Shown here: positions 1 to 8,553 of the stretch, in pieces | Position numbering within the stretch: position 1 is the first letter of the stretch | Layout: every line of letters starts with the position of its first letter | Source: AP-15 sp963787425 | GTDB lineage: Bacteria; Pseudomonadota; Alphaproteobacteria; ATCC43930; CGMCC-115725 | DNA: 64,000 nucleotides | NCBI GenBank assembly: GCA_963787425.1 | Contig: CAWBCV010000001.1 | Span: forward strand, 1 to 64,000 | Direction: 5' to 3' | Notes under the pieces: model-generated | Databases searched by the model: none | The model's input: the letters and a program-made list of their open reading frames with translations, nothing else | What the model was told of the DNA's origin: nothing | Position numbers and translations under genes: made by a program

Positions 1-2
1 AC

Positions 3-650
3 CGCGAGTTCATGCGCTTTGTGCCGTTGCAGCTGTTCTCCAAGGAGCACCGCTACAACACGATGGTCGGGGTGTTATTCGGCCTCGGCTCGCTGCTCGC
101 GATCTGGACCACCAACATCTGGCTGCCGACGATCCTCTCCTTGATGGCGCAGAAGAGCGGCGCCGCCGACGCCACCGCCGCAGTGCCGTTCGTCAGCAAA
201 GGCATCATGTTGTGGAGCCTCGGCGGCATCTGCGGCTATATCGCCTTTGGTTTTATCTGCGACATTATCGGCCGTCGCCTGACCGTGATTTTCTATAGCG
301 CCGGCACGATCGTCTTCGGCCTCATCCTCTATTTGGCTCTTCCCGCCTACGAGCCGTCGTAGCCGGTCGTTCTGCCGATTTTCGGCTTCTTCGTCTTCGG
401 TGTATTCTCCGGCTACGCGGTCTATCTGCCGGAGCTGTTCCCGACCCATATCCGCTCGACTGCAGTCGGGTTCTGCACCGGCAGCGCCCGCATCATTACC
501 AGTTTCGGCCCGCTCGTCGCGGGGCTTCTGGTCGGCGCGTTTGGCGGCAGCTTCAACCGCGTGACGGCCTTCATGACCTGCTTCGCTGTGCTCAGCATCC
601 TCGCGATGCTGCTCGGCCGCGAAACCAAGGGGAACCCGCTGCCCCGCTAG
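3..650 (+). pseudogene. MFS transporter, C-terminal half, interrupted by an in-frame TAG
   Basis: The frame is open from the left edge, so the N-terminus lies outside the window. It encodes the second half of a 12-TM major facilitator: several hydrophobic helices, a loop of the type DIIGRRL that matches the MFS inter-helix motif, and a PELFPTHIRSTAVG stretch typical of metabolite:H+ symporters. A TAG at 360-362 stops translation, yet the same frame continues with convincing transporter sequence for 95 further codons to the TAG at 648-650. So this is one gene with a single nonsense lesion (or one base-call error), not two genes. The substrate cannot be told. If the stop is real, the last roughly three helices are lost and transport should fail. 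Confidence 0.8.
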
Positions 651-684
651 CGTCCTGATCACGCCGTCGCCCGCACTGAATGAT

Positions 685-993
685 ATGGTGCGCCGCCTCT
701 TTCGGGCCCCCGTCTATCTGTACCGTTGGAACTTCGGCTGGCTGCTTGGACGACGTTTCCTGCTGCTGATCCATATCGGGCGTCGCACGGGTCTGCTCCG
801 CCACACTATCCTGGAAGTCATGGCGTATCGCCAAGAAGGTCCCGAGGCGGTCGTGATGAGCGCCTTTGGCCGCAACGCCGACTGGCTGCGCAACATCGAG
901 GCAACACTAGGCCCGGAGGTGAACGTCGGTTCACAACATTTCATCGCCGGCGTTCCGTCCAGCGGGTCGTTCGTGGTGATTCATGGTCCCTGA
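685..993 (+). pseudogene. Truncated deazaflavin (F420)-type nitroreductase family protein
   Basis: The 102-residue product begins like nitroreductase-family deazaflavin-dependent oxidoreductases (DDN-like split beta-barrel): RRLFRAPVYLYRW near the start, then HIGRRTGLLRHT at about residues 30-41 and SAFGRNADWLRNI near 58-70. Family members usually run about 140-150 residues; here the reading frame closes shortly after the first half of the barrel, so the C-terminal cofactor-binding portion is missing. It sits between two other damaged genes (MFS and NHL). Probably a non-functional fragment; a short functional variant is less likely. Confidence 0.6.
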
Positions 994-1030
994 CGAAACG
1001 AACATGCTCGCGGGCGCGGGCCGCCTACCT

Positions 1031-2073
1031 TCAGGCTGGCGCGAGTTTGCGGATGCGGTGGTTGTTGGTGTCGCCGATGTAGATCGCGCCGTCGGCGGCG
1101 ACCGCGGCGCCGTGCGGCCGGTCAAGCGCGGCGGCGCGGGCCGGACCGCCGTCTCCGTCGCCGCCTTGCGGCCGCTGCCGGCGATCGTGGCGACTGTTCG
1201 GGTGCGCAGGTCGAGCCGGCGGATCGCGTGGTTTTCGGTATCGACGATCAAGAGGTTGCCCTCGCGGTCGATCGCCAGTTCCTTTGGCGCATCGAAGACC
1301 GCCTCAGAGCCGGCCCATTGTCTCCGCCATAGCCCCTCTCCCCGGTGCCGGCGATCGTGGTGATGTTGCCGCTGCGCGGATCGACCGCGCGCAACGTGCT
1401 GCCTTGGCGCTCCAGGATGTAGACGGTCCCGTCGGCTCGCGACTTTGACGGCGCGGGCGCCGTAAATGCCGGCGGCTGTCGCCGGACCGCTGTCGCCGCT
1501 GTGCTCGGGCGCGCCGGTGCCGGCGAAAGTCCATATGACCCCCGAGGCGAGATCGACGACCCGGACGCGATGGTCCGCGACATCGGCGATGAAGAGCCGG
1601 GTCTGCGCGGGGTCGAGCGCCAGCCCGTTCGGCTCGACCAGGCCCGCGCGAGAGACTGGTCCGTCGTCGCCCGCAAAGCCCGAAGAGCCGTTCCCGGCAA
1701 AGGTCGTGACAATGCCCGAGGCACCATCGATCCGACGGACACAATGGTTGTGCCGGTCGGCGACATAGACGTTTGCGGCATTGTCGACCGCAATGCCGTA
1801 GGGTTCGTTGAAACGGGCACTGGCGGCCGGGCCGCCATCCCCGGAATAGCCGACCTCACCGCAGCCCGCGCAGGTCGTTATCACACCCGTGCGTGCGTCG
1901 ACGCGGCGAATGCAATGATTGAACGTGTCGGAAAAATAGAGGTTGCCGAGTGCGTCGAACGCAACGTCGAACGGGCCGTTCAGCAGGGCCCGCGACGCCG
2001 GGCCGCCATCGCCGGCATAGCCCTTCTCGCCGGTTCCCACCGCTGTCGTAATGATCCAGGACTGCTCTGACAT
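1031..2073 (-). pseudogene. NHL-repeat (beta-propeller) protein, broken by about three frameshifts
   Basis: The product is a chain of NHL repeats of the form GxxGYxGDGGPA...LxxPxGxAxDxxGNLYxxDTxNHxIRRVD, the signature of a six-bladed beta-propeller probably used as a binding scaffold. From the start at 2073 the frame is intact to about 1440. The repeat then continues in another frame to about 1310, returns to the original frame, and shifts again near 1165; the true last blade ends with a DTNNHRIRKLA-like strand and TGA at 1031-1033. No signal peptide is obvious. Three indels in 1 kb suggest either decay or sequencing error; conserved repeat sequence persists right through each shift, so the lesions are recent or artefactual. 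Confidence 0.75.
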
Positions 2074-2200
2074 CCGCTCGAGACTCCCTGCTCCGCGTGT
2101 GTGTCGATCTTAGCACTGCAGAAGGGGCGCTCAAGCCGCAGAAAAGCGGCGTTTTTGCGATGCTCTTTTCGGGCCGCCGACCGGCGAGGTAGAGTTGCGT

Positions 2201-2827
2201 ATGTTTGTTCCTCGCCTCTCCCTTCACCGCAGGTTGGCCGCGATGATGTCGCTGCTGGCGGTGCTGATCGTCCTCGGGGCAGCTCCACCCGAGCATTCGG
2301 ATACGACTTCGCTCGCTGGGCAACTGCTGATCGCAGCACCGACGATCGGCGATCCGCGTTTTGCCCACACCGTCATTCTGATCGTACGGCACGACAAGGA
2401 GGGCGCCTTGGGGATCGTAATAAACCGCCCCGTCGGCGAGCGTTCGATTGCGGCCTTGCTGGAGGCGACCGGTCATGATGACGCCGACGTAGCGGGCATT
2501 CTGCGCGTCTTCGCCGGCGGTCCTGTGCAGCCGGAACTGGGCTTTGTCGTCCACAGCGCCGAATATCATCGCGCCGAGACCGTGGATGTCGACGGCCGCG
2601 TGGCGCTGACCGCGAGCCGTCAGGTCTTGCTCGACATCGGCCATAACCAGGGTCCCGAGAAGAGCCTCTTCGCACTCGGTTATGCCGGCTGGGGACCCGG
2701 TCAGCTCGAGGGCGAACTGGCGCGTCACAACTGGTTCACCACTCCCGAGGAGCCGAAGCTGGTCTTCGACGACGACCGCGACAACTTGTGGGAGGATGCA
2801 ATGGCGCGCCGCACCCGGGAACTCTAG
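2201..2827 (+). CDS. YqgE/AlgH (UPF0301) family protein with an N-terminal hydrophobic leader
   Basis: The 208-residue product carries the whole UPF0301 domain from about residue 38: LAGQLLIAAP, then FAHTVILIVRHDKEGALGIVINRP, an FAGGPV motif in the middle and an LGYAGWGPGQLEGEL motif near 162-176. The family is widespread in proteobacteria and its biochemical role is unsettled. Start chosen at ATG 2201 because an AGGT lies 10 bases upstream; a TTG two codons earlier is possible. Unlike the usual cytosolic YqgE, residues 10-30 form a basic-then-hydrophobic stretch (RR...MMSLLAVLIVLGAAP) that looks like a signal peptide or anchor. The acetamidase gene follows 22 bases downstream on the same strand, so co-transcription is likely. 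Confidence 0.9.
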   Translation: MFVPRLSLHRRLAAMMSLLAVLIVLGAAPPEHSDTTSLAGQLLIAAPTIGDPRFAHTVILIVRHDKEGALGIVINRPVGERSIAALLEATGHDDADVAGILRVFAGGPVQPELGFVVHSAEYHRAETVDVDGRVALTASRQVLLDIGHNQGPEKSLFALGYAGWGPGQLEGELARHNWFTTPEEPKLVFDDDRDNLWEDAMARRTREL

Positions 2828-2849
2828 CCACCAAAAGGAGAGTTGGTCG

Positions 2850-3794
2850 ATGTCGCAGCATCACGAATTGCGGGCGAGCCCGGAGACCTGTCACTGGGGG
2901 TTTTTCGATGCCGGGCTGAAGCCGGTGCTGACCGTCGCGTCGGGCGACACTGTGACGATGGATTGCGTCTCGGGCGGGCCCGATGTGCTGCCGCAGGAAG
3001 GCAAATTCGAAATTCTACCCGACCACCTGGCAATTCAGCGCGCACTCGAGCCGCGCCTCGGCGCCCATATCCTGACGGGGCCGATTGCGGTCGAAGGCGC
3101 CGAGCCCGGCGACGTGCTCGAAATCCAGATCCTCGCGATCGACCCCCGGCAGAATTGGGGATACACCCGCATCAGGCCGCTCTCCGGCACCCTGCCCGAG
3201 GATTTTCCGATCCGCCGGATCTGGCATACCGCGATCGACCGCCAACGCGGCATCGCCACCGTGCCATGGGGCGCGGAGATCGAGCTGGCGCCGTTTTTCG
3301 GGGTGATGGGTGTGGCGCCGCCGCCGGTTTATGGCGCGGTAACCTCGATCGTACCGCGCGAGTTCGGCGGCAACATGGATTTGAAGGAACTGGTCGCCGG
3401 CACGACCTTGTACCTGCCGGTGTGGGCGCCGGGAGCGTTGTTTTCCGCCGGCGACGGCCACGGCGTGCAGGGCGACGGCGAGGTCTGCGTGACGGCGCTC
3501 GAAACCGCGCTCTGCGGCACCTTTCGCCTGGTGCTGCGCAAAGATCTGAAATTCGACCTTCCGCGAGCCGAGACGCCGTCGCACCACATCACGATGGGTT
3601 TCAACGAGGACCTCGACGATGCGGCGAAAACAGCCTTGCGCGAGATGATCACGCTGATCGGCGAGCGTCTCGGCCTCTCGCCCGAAGACGCCTACATGTT
3701 CTGCAGCCTTGCCGTCGACATGCGCGTGACCCAATTGGTGGACGGCAACAAGGGCATTCACGCGATGCTGCCGAAGCGCTACGCGAACCAATAA
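2850..3794 (+). CDS. Acetamidase/formamidase family protein
   Basis: A 314-residue protein of the FmdA/AmdA family, which hydrolyses short amides (formamide, acetamide) to ammonia and the carboxylic acid in the cytoplasm. Landmarks include HWGFFDAGLKPVLTV near the N-terminus, the GPIAVEGAEPGDVLEIQI stretch near residue 82, FGGNMDLKEL near 173, and SAGDGHGVQGDGEV near 200, the most conserved family segment. The start ATG at 2850 follows AAAAGGAG with about 9 bases spacing; upstream in-frame codons are discarded because they overlap the YqgE-like gene. The substrate is probably a small amide used as a nitrogen source, but the family alone does not fix it. Confidence 0.92.
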   Translation: MSQHHELRASPETCHWGFFDAGLKPVLTVASGDTVTMDCVSGGPDVLPQEGKFEILPDHLAIQRALEPRLGAHILTGPIAVEGAEPGDVLEIQILAIDPRQNWGYTRIRPLSGTLPEDFPIRRIWHTAIDRQRGIATVPWGAEIELAPFFGVMGVAPPPVYGAVTSIVPREFGGNMDLKELVAGTTLYLPVWAPGALFSAGDGHGVQGDGEVCVTALETALCGTFRLVLRKDLKFDLPRAETPSHHITMGFNEDLDDAAKTALREMITLIGERLGLSPEDAYMFCSLAVDMRVTQLVDGNKGIHAMLPKRYANQ

Positions 3795-3889
3795 TTTGGA
3801 GGACGGGCCGAATTAAAAAGCAAGCGGCGGATAGAGCAAGCCGCTTCTCTCCTCCATCTTGGGCTCATTGGAATACGGAGGAGGTGAGG

Positions 3890-4966
3890 ATGTTGGATTT
3901 CGAGCAATGCTGGGCGGCGCTCGAGCGGCGCGACGCCGGCCTGGATGGCCAGTTCTTTTACGGTGTCCGGACGACTGGGGTCTATTGCCGGGCTGGCTGC
4001 GCATCGCGGCTGCCGCTGCGCAAGAACACAATGTTTTTCGAGACGACGGCGGCGGCGGAAACTGCCGGGCTGCGGCCCTGCAAGCGGTGCCGGCCGACCG
4101 ACGGCACCCCTGCTTCGCGGCATGTCGCGGCAGTCGAGAGGGCCTGCACTTTATTGCGGAACAGCGACGCCATCCCGAGCCTCGCCGAGCTCGCCGATGC
4201 CGCCGGGATCAGCCCCTTTCATTTTCATCGGGTTTTCAAGCAGATCACCGGCGCGACGCCCCGCGATTACGCGCGGACCCATCGGCTCGGCCGTCTCGCC
4301 GACAAGCTCGAGACCGGTCAGCCGGTCACCGAGGCGATCTATGCGTCGGGGTTCGGCTCGAGCTCGCGCGCCTATGACTCGGCTCCGTCAGGGCTGGGCA
4401 TGACACCCGGCGCACGGCGACGCGGTGGCGCCGGCCAGACGATCCGCTTTGTGACGGTCGAGACCCCGCTCGGCTGGGCATTGGTGGCCGCGACCGAGCG
4501 CGGCATCTGCATGACCGCGCTCGCCGACAATCGCGAGAGCCTGGAGGCCAATCTGCGGCAACGCTTCCCCGCTGCTAAATTTATTGCCGAAGACGGCGGG
4601 CTCAAAGACTGGGCTGACCGGATCGTGCATTTCATTACCGCTCCCGATCGGAACCTCGACCTGCCGCTCGATATCCAGGGCACCGCGTTCCAGGCGCGGG
4701 TGTGGCGTGCACTGCAAAAGATACCGCTCGGCAAGACAGCGAGCTATACCGAGATCGCCGCGGCGCTCGGCCAGCCAAAAGCGGTTCGCGCCGTCGCGCA
4801 GGCCTGCGCGGCAAACAAGCTCGCTGTGCTCGTGCCGTGCCACCGCGTGATCCGCGCCGACGGCGATCTCGGCGGCTATCGTTGGGGATTGGAGCGTAAA
4901 CGCGAGCTGCTCACGCGGGAGCGCGCCACAGTCGCGCCGGAGACGGCAGATGAGGCGGCAGCCTAA
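3890..4966 (+). CDS. ada: Ada: bifunctional transcriptional activator / O6-alkylguanine-DNA alkyltransferase
   Basis: The 358-residue protein has the full Ada order. The N-terminal zinc domain has Cys33, Cys37, Cys64 and Cys67; one of these takes methyl groups from phosphotriesters and switches the protein into an activator. An AraC-type helix-turn-helix follows at about residues 85-165 (SPFHFHRVFKQITGATPRDY). The C-terminal alkyltransferase domain carries the PCHRVIRADGDLGGY active-site motif, whose Cys repairs O6-methylguanine. ATG 3890 is preceded by GGAGGAGGTGAGG. The long open frame upstream of 3890 is a shadow of the acetamidase gene. The 2OG oxygenase gene overlaps its last 17 bases, so both are probably one methylation-inducible operon. 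Confidence 0.97.
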   Translation: MLDFEQCWAALERRDAGLDGQFFYGVRTTGVYCRAGCASRLPLRKNTMFFETTAAAETAGLRPCKRCRPTDGTPASRHVAAVERACTLLRNSDAIPSLAELADAAGISPFHFHRVFKQITGATPRDYARTHRLGRLADKLETGQPVTEAIYASGFGSSSRAYDSAPSGLGMTPGARRRGGAGQTIRFVTVETPLGWALVAATERGICMTALADNRESLEANLRQRFPAAKFIAEDGGLKDWADRIVHFITAPDRNLDLPLDIQGTAFQARVWRALQKIPLGKTASYTEIAAALGQPKAVRAVAQACAANKLAVLVPCHRVIRADGDLGGYRWGLERKRELLTRERATVAPETADEAAA

Positions 4967-5669
4967 GGAGAAACCCGCGTCTGATCCGGTCGATTGGCTC
5001 GAAATCGCCGGTTCGCTCGAAGAGCGGGGCTACGCGATCACGCGATCATTGCTGACCACGGGAGAGTGCTGCGAAATCGCCGCGCTCTACCCGCGGGACG
5101 AGGTTTTTCGCAGCCGCGTGATCATGCAGCGTCACGCTTTCGGCCGCGGCGAATATCAGTATTTCAAATATCCTCTGCCGGGCGCCGTCGAGGCATTGCG
5201 CCAGGCGATTTACCCGCATCTCGCTCCGATCGCCAACCGCTGGCGGGAACGGCTAAACGAAGAGGGGCGGTTTCCGCCGTCTCTCGCCGTCTATCTCGAG
5301 CAATGCCACAAAGCCGGCCAAGAGCGGCCGACGCCGCTCCTGCTCAAATACGGGCCCGGCGACTACAACTGCCTGCACCAGGATTTGTACGGCGATCTGG
5401 TGTTCCCGCTGCAACTGACGGTGCTGCTCAGTGACCCGGAGGCAGACTTCACCGGCGGCGAGTTCCTGCTCGTCGAGCAGCGGCCGCGGGCGCAATCGCG
5501 GGGCGAAGTCGTGCCGTTGCAGCAGGGCGAGGCGGTGATCTTCCCGGTCCACCATCGACCGGTCGAAGGCACCCGCGGGCCCTACCGGGTAACGATGCGC
5601 CACGGTGTCAGCCGCCTGCGCTCCGGCCAGCGCTACACGCTCGGCATCATCTTCCACGATGCCGCCTAA
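4950..5669 (+). CDS. 2OG-Fe(II) oxygenase, translationally coupled to ada
   Basis: The 239-residue protein shows the double-stranded beta-helix dioxygenase ligands: His143 and Asp145 in LHQDLYGD, distal His218 in MRHGVSRL and the 2-oxoglutarate-binding Arg228 in GQRYTLG, with GGEFLLVEQRPR between them. It starts inside ada (17-base overlap), which implies a shared transcript. Position next to ada suggests a job in the alkylation response, either direct oxidative demethylation like AlkB or modification of a repair protein. It is not obviously AlkB itself: the length and flanking sequence fit the unnamed 2OG-Fe(II) family often seen near ada/alkA. Activity strongly supported, substrate unknown. 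Confidence 0.9.
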   Translation: MRRQPKEKPASDPVDWLEIAGSLEERGYAITRSLLTTGECCEIAALYPRDEVFRSRVIMQRHAFGRGEYQYFKYPLPGAVEALRQAIYPHLAPIANRWRERLNEEGRFPPSLAVYLEQCHKAGQERPTPLLLKYGPGDYNCLHQDLYGDLVFPLQLTVLLSDPEADFTGGEFLLVEQRPRAQSRGEVVPLQQGEAVIFPVHHRPVEGTRGPYRVTMRHGVSRLRSGQRYTLGIIFHDAA

Positions 5670-5726
5670 GACCTCCTCACTTACTCGACGTTCAACGGCT
5701 CAAGCTGTCGCTGTTACCGGAAAATA

Positions 5727-6503
5727 TCAGCCCCCGCCTCGCGCCCTGAGTGCCGCAAGCCGGTCGCTCAGACTCTGTGGCGCCGGAGACTTGCCGGATG
5801 CGACGGCAAGGGCAGCCGCGATGTTCGGATCGTCCTGTTCCGGCTGCGTCGGGCGCAGCAGCCTCGCCTTGGCCGTTGCCGCATCGGCTGAGGCGAGATC
5901 CCTATTGGCGGCTTCCTGCATCGCCTTTAGCGCGACCGTCATGCTGCTCGTCGCACTCGTCAGCCCCGCCGCACGGCGCGCCGCCTCGGCTTGCTGCTCG
6001 GCTACCTGGCGCTGTTGCCCCGCGCGTGCCATGTCCCGGCGTGCACGTTCCAACTCGGACCGACCTTGTCTCAGCTTGCCGCCCGCCTCCGCATAGGTCT
6101 TCTCGAGCATTTCGAGGAAGTCCTTGGCGTCGGCGGCGTCCTTCTTTTCCCGCTCAATCTCCGGCGTCATCTGCTCCAGCATTGTGACCAGAGTTGCCAA
6201 ACTCCGCTCAAGCCCCGCCTTGCGTGTGGGATCGATCTCTGCCGCAATCTGCTTTTCCAGCTGCTCCGCCGCGACCATGCGCTGGTGCGACAGGGCTTGG
6301 ATCGCTTCGGCCTCCTTTTGCTCCTTGTCATAGCTCTGTCGCGCGGTTGCCACCTGCCGGCCGAGGTCGTCGAGATGCTGCTCCATCGTGCGCAACTCCG
6401 CCTCGCTGGCTGATTGTGGATCCCATCGCACGAGCGCCTCGACGCCGGCCTGCATGGCCTTATCGGCCTTCACACCGACCAGATTGCTGAAGAAAGTGAG
6501 CAT
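5727..6503 (-). CDS. PspA/IM30-like coiled-coil protein (YjfJ type)
   Basis: A 258-residue, almost wholly alpha-helical protein rich in Glu, Gln, Ala and Arg with long heptad-like stretches from about residue 35 to 200, as in PspA/Vipp1/YjfJ membrane-remodelling proteins. The N-terminus (MLTFFSNLVGVKADKAMQAGVEAL) could form the amphipathic membrane-contacting helix. It is the last gene of a minus-strand set with DUF2491 and DUF350 genes, the same trio as E. coli yjfK, yjfL and yjfJ. The start ATG at 6503 follows AACGAGGAGGAGGC. Assignment rests on both sequence character and this context; the likely role is envelope maintenance or stress at the inner membrane. Confidence 0.75.
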   Translation of the reverse strand: MLTFFSNLVGVKADKAMQAGVEALVRWDPQSASEAELRTMEQHLDDLGRQVATARQSYDKEQKEAEAIQALSHQRMVAAEQLEKQIAAEIDPTRKAGLERSLATLVTMLEQMTPEIEREKKDAADAKDFLEMLEKTYAEAGGKLRQGRSELERARRDMARAGQQRQVAEQQAEAARRAAGLTSATSSMTVALKAMQEAANRDLASADAATAKARLLRPTQPEQDDPNIAAALAVASGKSPAPQSLSDRLAALRARGGG

Positions 6504-6527
6504 GAGCCTCCTCCTCGTTAATTGCGT

Positions 6528-6968
6528 TCAAGTCGGCACCATTGCCGCTGCATTCAGCAGACCGATGGAAAGTTGGGCGGCGACCAGCGGAATCGCCGCG
6601 GCAACCTCTCCAGCTTCGATCATCGCGCGCATCCCGCGAAGCAAATGCAATAATATCGTTACCGTCAATAGTTGCAGCAGGACGGCCACCACCCCCCACA
6701 CCAAGATGTCGAGCAGCGCCCCGGTGGTAGCCAGCAGTGCGGCAAGCGGGATCGCCAATGCGACGAGAGCGCCCGCGAGCACCGTCGCCGCGGCGGGATT
6801 GCCGTTGCGCAACAGGTCGCGCTCGTGAAACGGGGTGACAGCCATATAGATAAAGATGCCCGCCACCAATAGCGTCAGCACCAACAGAAACTGCAGCAGC
6901 AGCATCGGCAGGCCGGTGCCGAGCGCGTCGAGAATGGCGGAGCCGGTGCCGTCGGATGCGGGGCTCAT
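6528..6968 (-). CDS. DUF350 integral membrane protein (YjfL type)
   Basis: A 146-residue protein with four predicted transmembrane helices (about residues 18-44, 62-82, 88-110, 122-144). The charged loop FHERDLLRNGNPAAATV between the first two helices is the DUF350 hallmark (normally E..L...GN.AAA). DUF350 proteins occur singly or in tandem beside PspA-like and DUF2491 genes. It lies 12 bases downstream of the DUF2491 gene and 24 bases upstream of the PspA-like gene, so the three are an operon. Molecular activity is not established; a membrane partner of the PspA-like protein is a reasonable inference. Confidence 0.85.
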   Translation of the reverse strand: MSPASDGTGSAILDALGTGLPMLLLQFLLVLTLLVAGIFIYMAVTPFHERDLLRNGNPAAATVLAGALVALAIPLAALLATTGALLDILVWGVVAVLLQLLTVTILLHLLRGMRAMIEAGEVAAAIPLVAAQLSIGLLNAAAMVPT

Positions 6969-6980
6969 GCGTGACCCGGT

Positions 6981-8435
6981 TCAGGCGGCCAGCGGGACGC
7001 TCGGCAGCGTCAGCGCGGCTGGGTTGATGTCGATGCCGGCATCGATCTCGACCCACGCCTGGCCCGCCGCCTCGATGGCGCTGACGAGAATGTACTCGGT
7101 CTGAGGGGCGGGCGGTGCGCCGCCTGTGGGGCCGCCATAAAGCATAATCTGCAATTGGCGCTGTTCGGTGTGGTCCACGTATTGCAGCGTCTCCTCCATT
7201 TTTCGCGGCGGAACTCGGCTGTTCCCCGGCGCCCAGACGCGCCCGTACATCTTACCATCCTTGGTTTGAAACGATGGCCACCCGATCATGCCTTCTGCGG
7301 GATCGAGCCACAGCCCCCACTCCTGGCTATTCGCCGGGGTGACCTCGTCCAGCCGCGAAAAGTACCGGCATTCGTCGGGTCGGCCATCGCCGCCGAGATG
7401 GAGCTGAAAGAACGCCTTGCCGCCCGGCAGATAAAGGCGATGCAGCAGCACGCCGCCCTCGCGCAGCAGGCCCACGACTTCGACGCTGATCATGCTGCTG
7501 CCCTCCGGCGGCTGCACCTTGGTCAATCCGGCAGCCAGCAGAAACGGGGACGGATCGACGGGCATGGTCATGCCGACACGGAACCGTGTCGCTGCGCTGC
7601 CGGTAAGGCCGGAGGCGGCCGCCGCAACAGCCGGATGAACCATGCGGCGCCGCCACAACCACAGCAGCAGCAAGATGACGATACCAATGAAGAGGACGGG
7701 CCAGATAAAGCCCGACCCGCCCCTCGGCGCGGGCGATGGTAGCGCGGGAGGTGCCGCGGGCGGGTTGCGCGGCTGACCCTCGATTTGAGCGAGCCGCGTG
7801 TCGAGCTGCTGAAGCTTGGCCGCAACGGCCGGGTTTTGCTTCGCTTCGCGATTGGCCTCCTGGCGCCATTGCATGTAGCCGGGATCGTATTGGTAGTTGT
7901 GGAAATACCCGACGGAGCTCGCCGACGACAGGGAATTCAACGCCGCCCACAAGGCTACAGCAGTCAACGGTCCCGAGCCCGGCAATACCGGCCTTCTCGC
8001 CACCCTTCGTGTCGGCTCCTCTCCTCCCCAAACCGGTGGCCTGCGCGGCGCTTCGGTTGGCCAGTCAAAGCTACCGGCATAAGAGGGCGGTCGGCGGGCA
8101 TATGTTTCTTCGGGCCCCTGTGCCGCCTGATAGTCGCGCAGCGCCTGCGACGATGAGCTGCGGGAAACAGCCCGATCTCCGGACGAGCCCGTACTATAGC
8201 CGGTGCCCGAATAGGGTCGCCGACTGTATCCGCCGCTGCTGCTGACCGGTGTCCTACGGCTTGGCGCCGAGTAGTTGGAAGTCGATCCGCTGCCGGGCCG
8301 GCTGTATCCGCCGCTGCTGTACTGACCCGAGGCGCGGTCGGGCACATCCAAAACAAGTAGGCAGCATACGCAGCAGAACAGGACCTTCCGCCACAGCGTG
8401 GTCCGCGGGAAGCTCGCCGAGGGTCGAGGGATCAT
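6981..8435 (-). CDS. DUF2491 (YjfK-type) protein with signal sequence, Ser/Gly/Tyr-rich linker and TM anchor
   Basis: The 484-residue product is a long version of the YjfK family (E. coli YjfK is about 220 residues). Residues 1-37 look like a signal or anchor segment with a Cys-rich core. Residues 38-150 are a low-complexity Ser/Gly/Tyr/Arg linker. Residues 200-220 are helical, and a strong transmembrane helix spans about 243-261. The conserved DUF2491 domain follows from about 270 to the end, with RLYLPGGKAFFQLHLGG and CRYFSRLDEVTP. The operon order DUF2491-DUF350-PspA supports the call. The added exported N-terminus would tether the DUF2491 domain at the inner membrane near the PspA-like protein. 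The start codon is the first Met; the ribosome site is weak. Confidence 0.8.
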   Translation of the reverse strand: MIPRPSASFPRTTLWRKVLFCCVCCLLVLDVPDRASGQYSSGGYSRPGSGSTSNYSAPSRRTPVSSSGGYSRRPYSGTGYSTGSSGDRAVSRSSSSQALRDYQAAQGPEETYARRPPSYAGSFDWPTEAPRRPPVWGGEEPTRRVARRPVLPGSGPLTAVALWAALNSLSSASSVGYFHNYQYDPGYMQWRQEANREAKQNPAVAAKLQQLDTRLAQIEGQPRNPPAAPPALPSPAPRGGSGFIWPVLFIGIVILLLLWLWRRRMVHPAVAAAASGLTGSAATRFRVGMTMPVDPSPFLLAAGLTKVQPPEGSSMISVEVVGLLREGGVLLHRLYLPGGKAFFQLHLGGDGRPDECRYFSRLDEVTPANSQEWGLWLDPAEGMIGWPSFQTKDGKMYGRVWAPGNSRVPPRKMEETLQYVDHTEQRQLQIMLYGGPTGGAPPAPQTEYILVSAIEAAGQAWVEIDAGIDINPAALTLPSVPLAA

Positions 8436-8553
8436 ACTGCGGCCGCTCTCGACATCGCACTCGCCCCGGCAAAGAGGTCCGCACTTATCGCATGGTAGGT
8501 TGCCGACGCGCCACCGCTTGCAGTCTTTTGAGCGATGCCATGCGCCAGCTTGT

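Noticed and set aside
2843..3889. In-frame 349-codon extension upstream of ada
   Set aside because: It is the wrong frame across the acetamidase gene; the protein composition is Arg-rich shadow and Ada's natural N-terminus begins at 3890 after a strong ribosome site.
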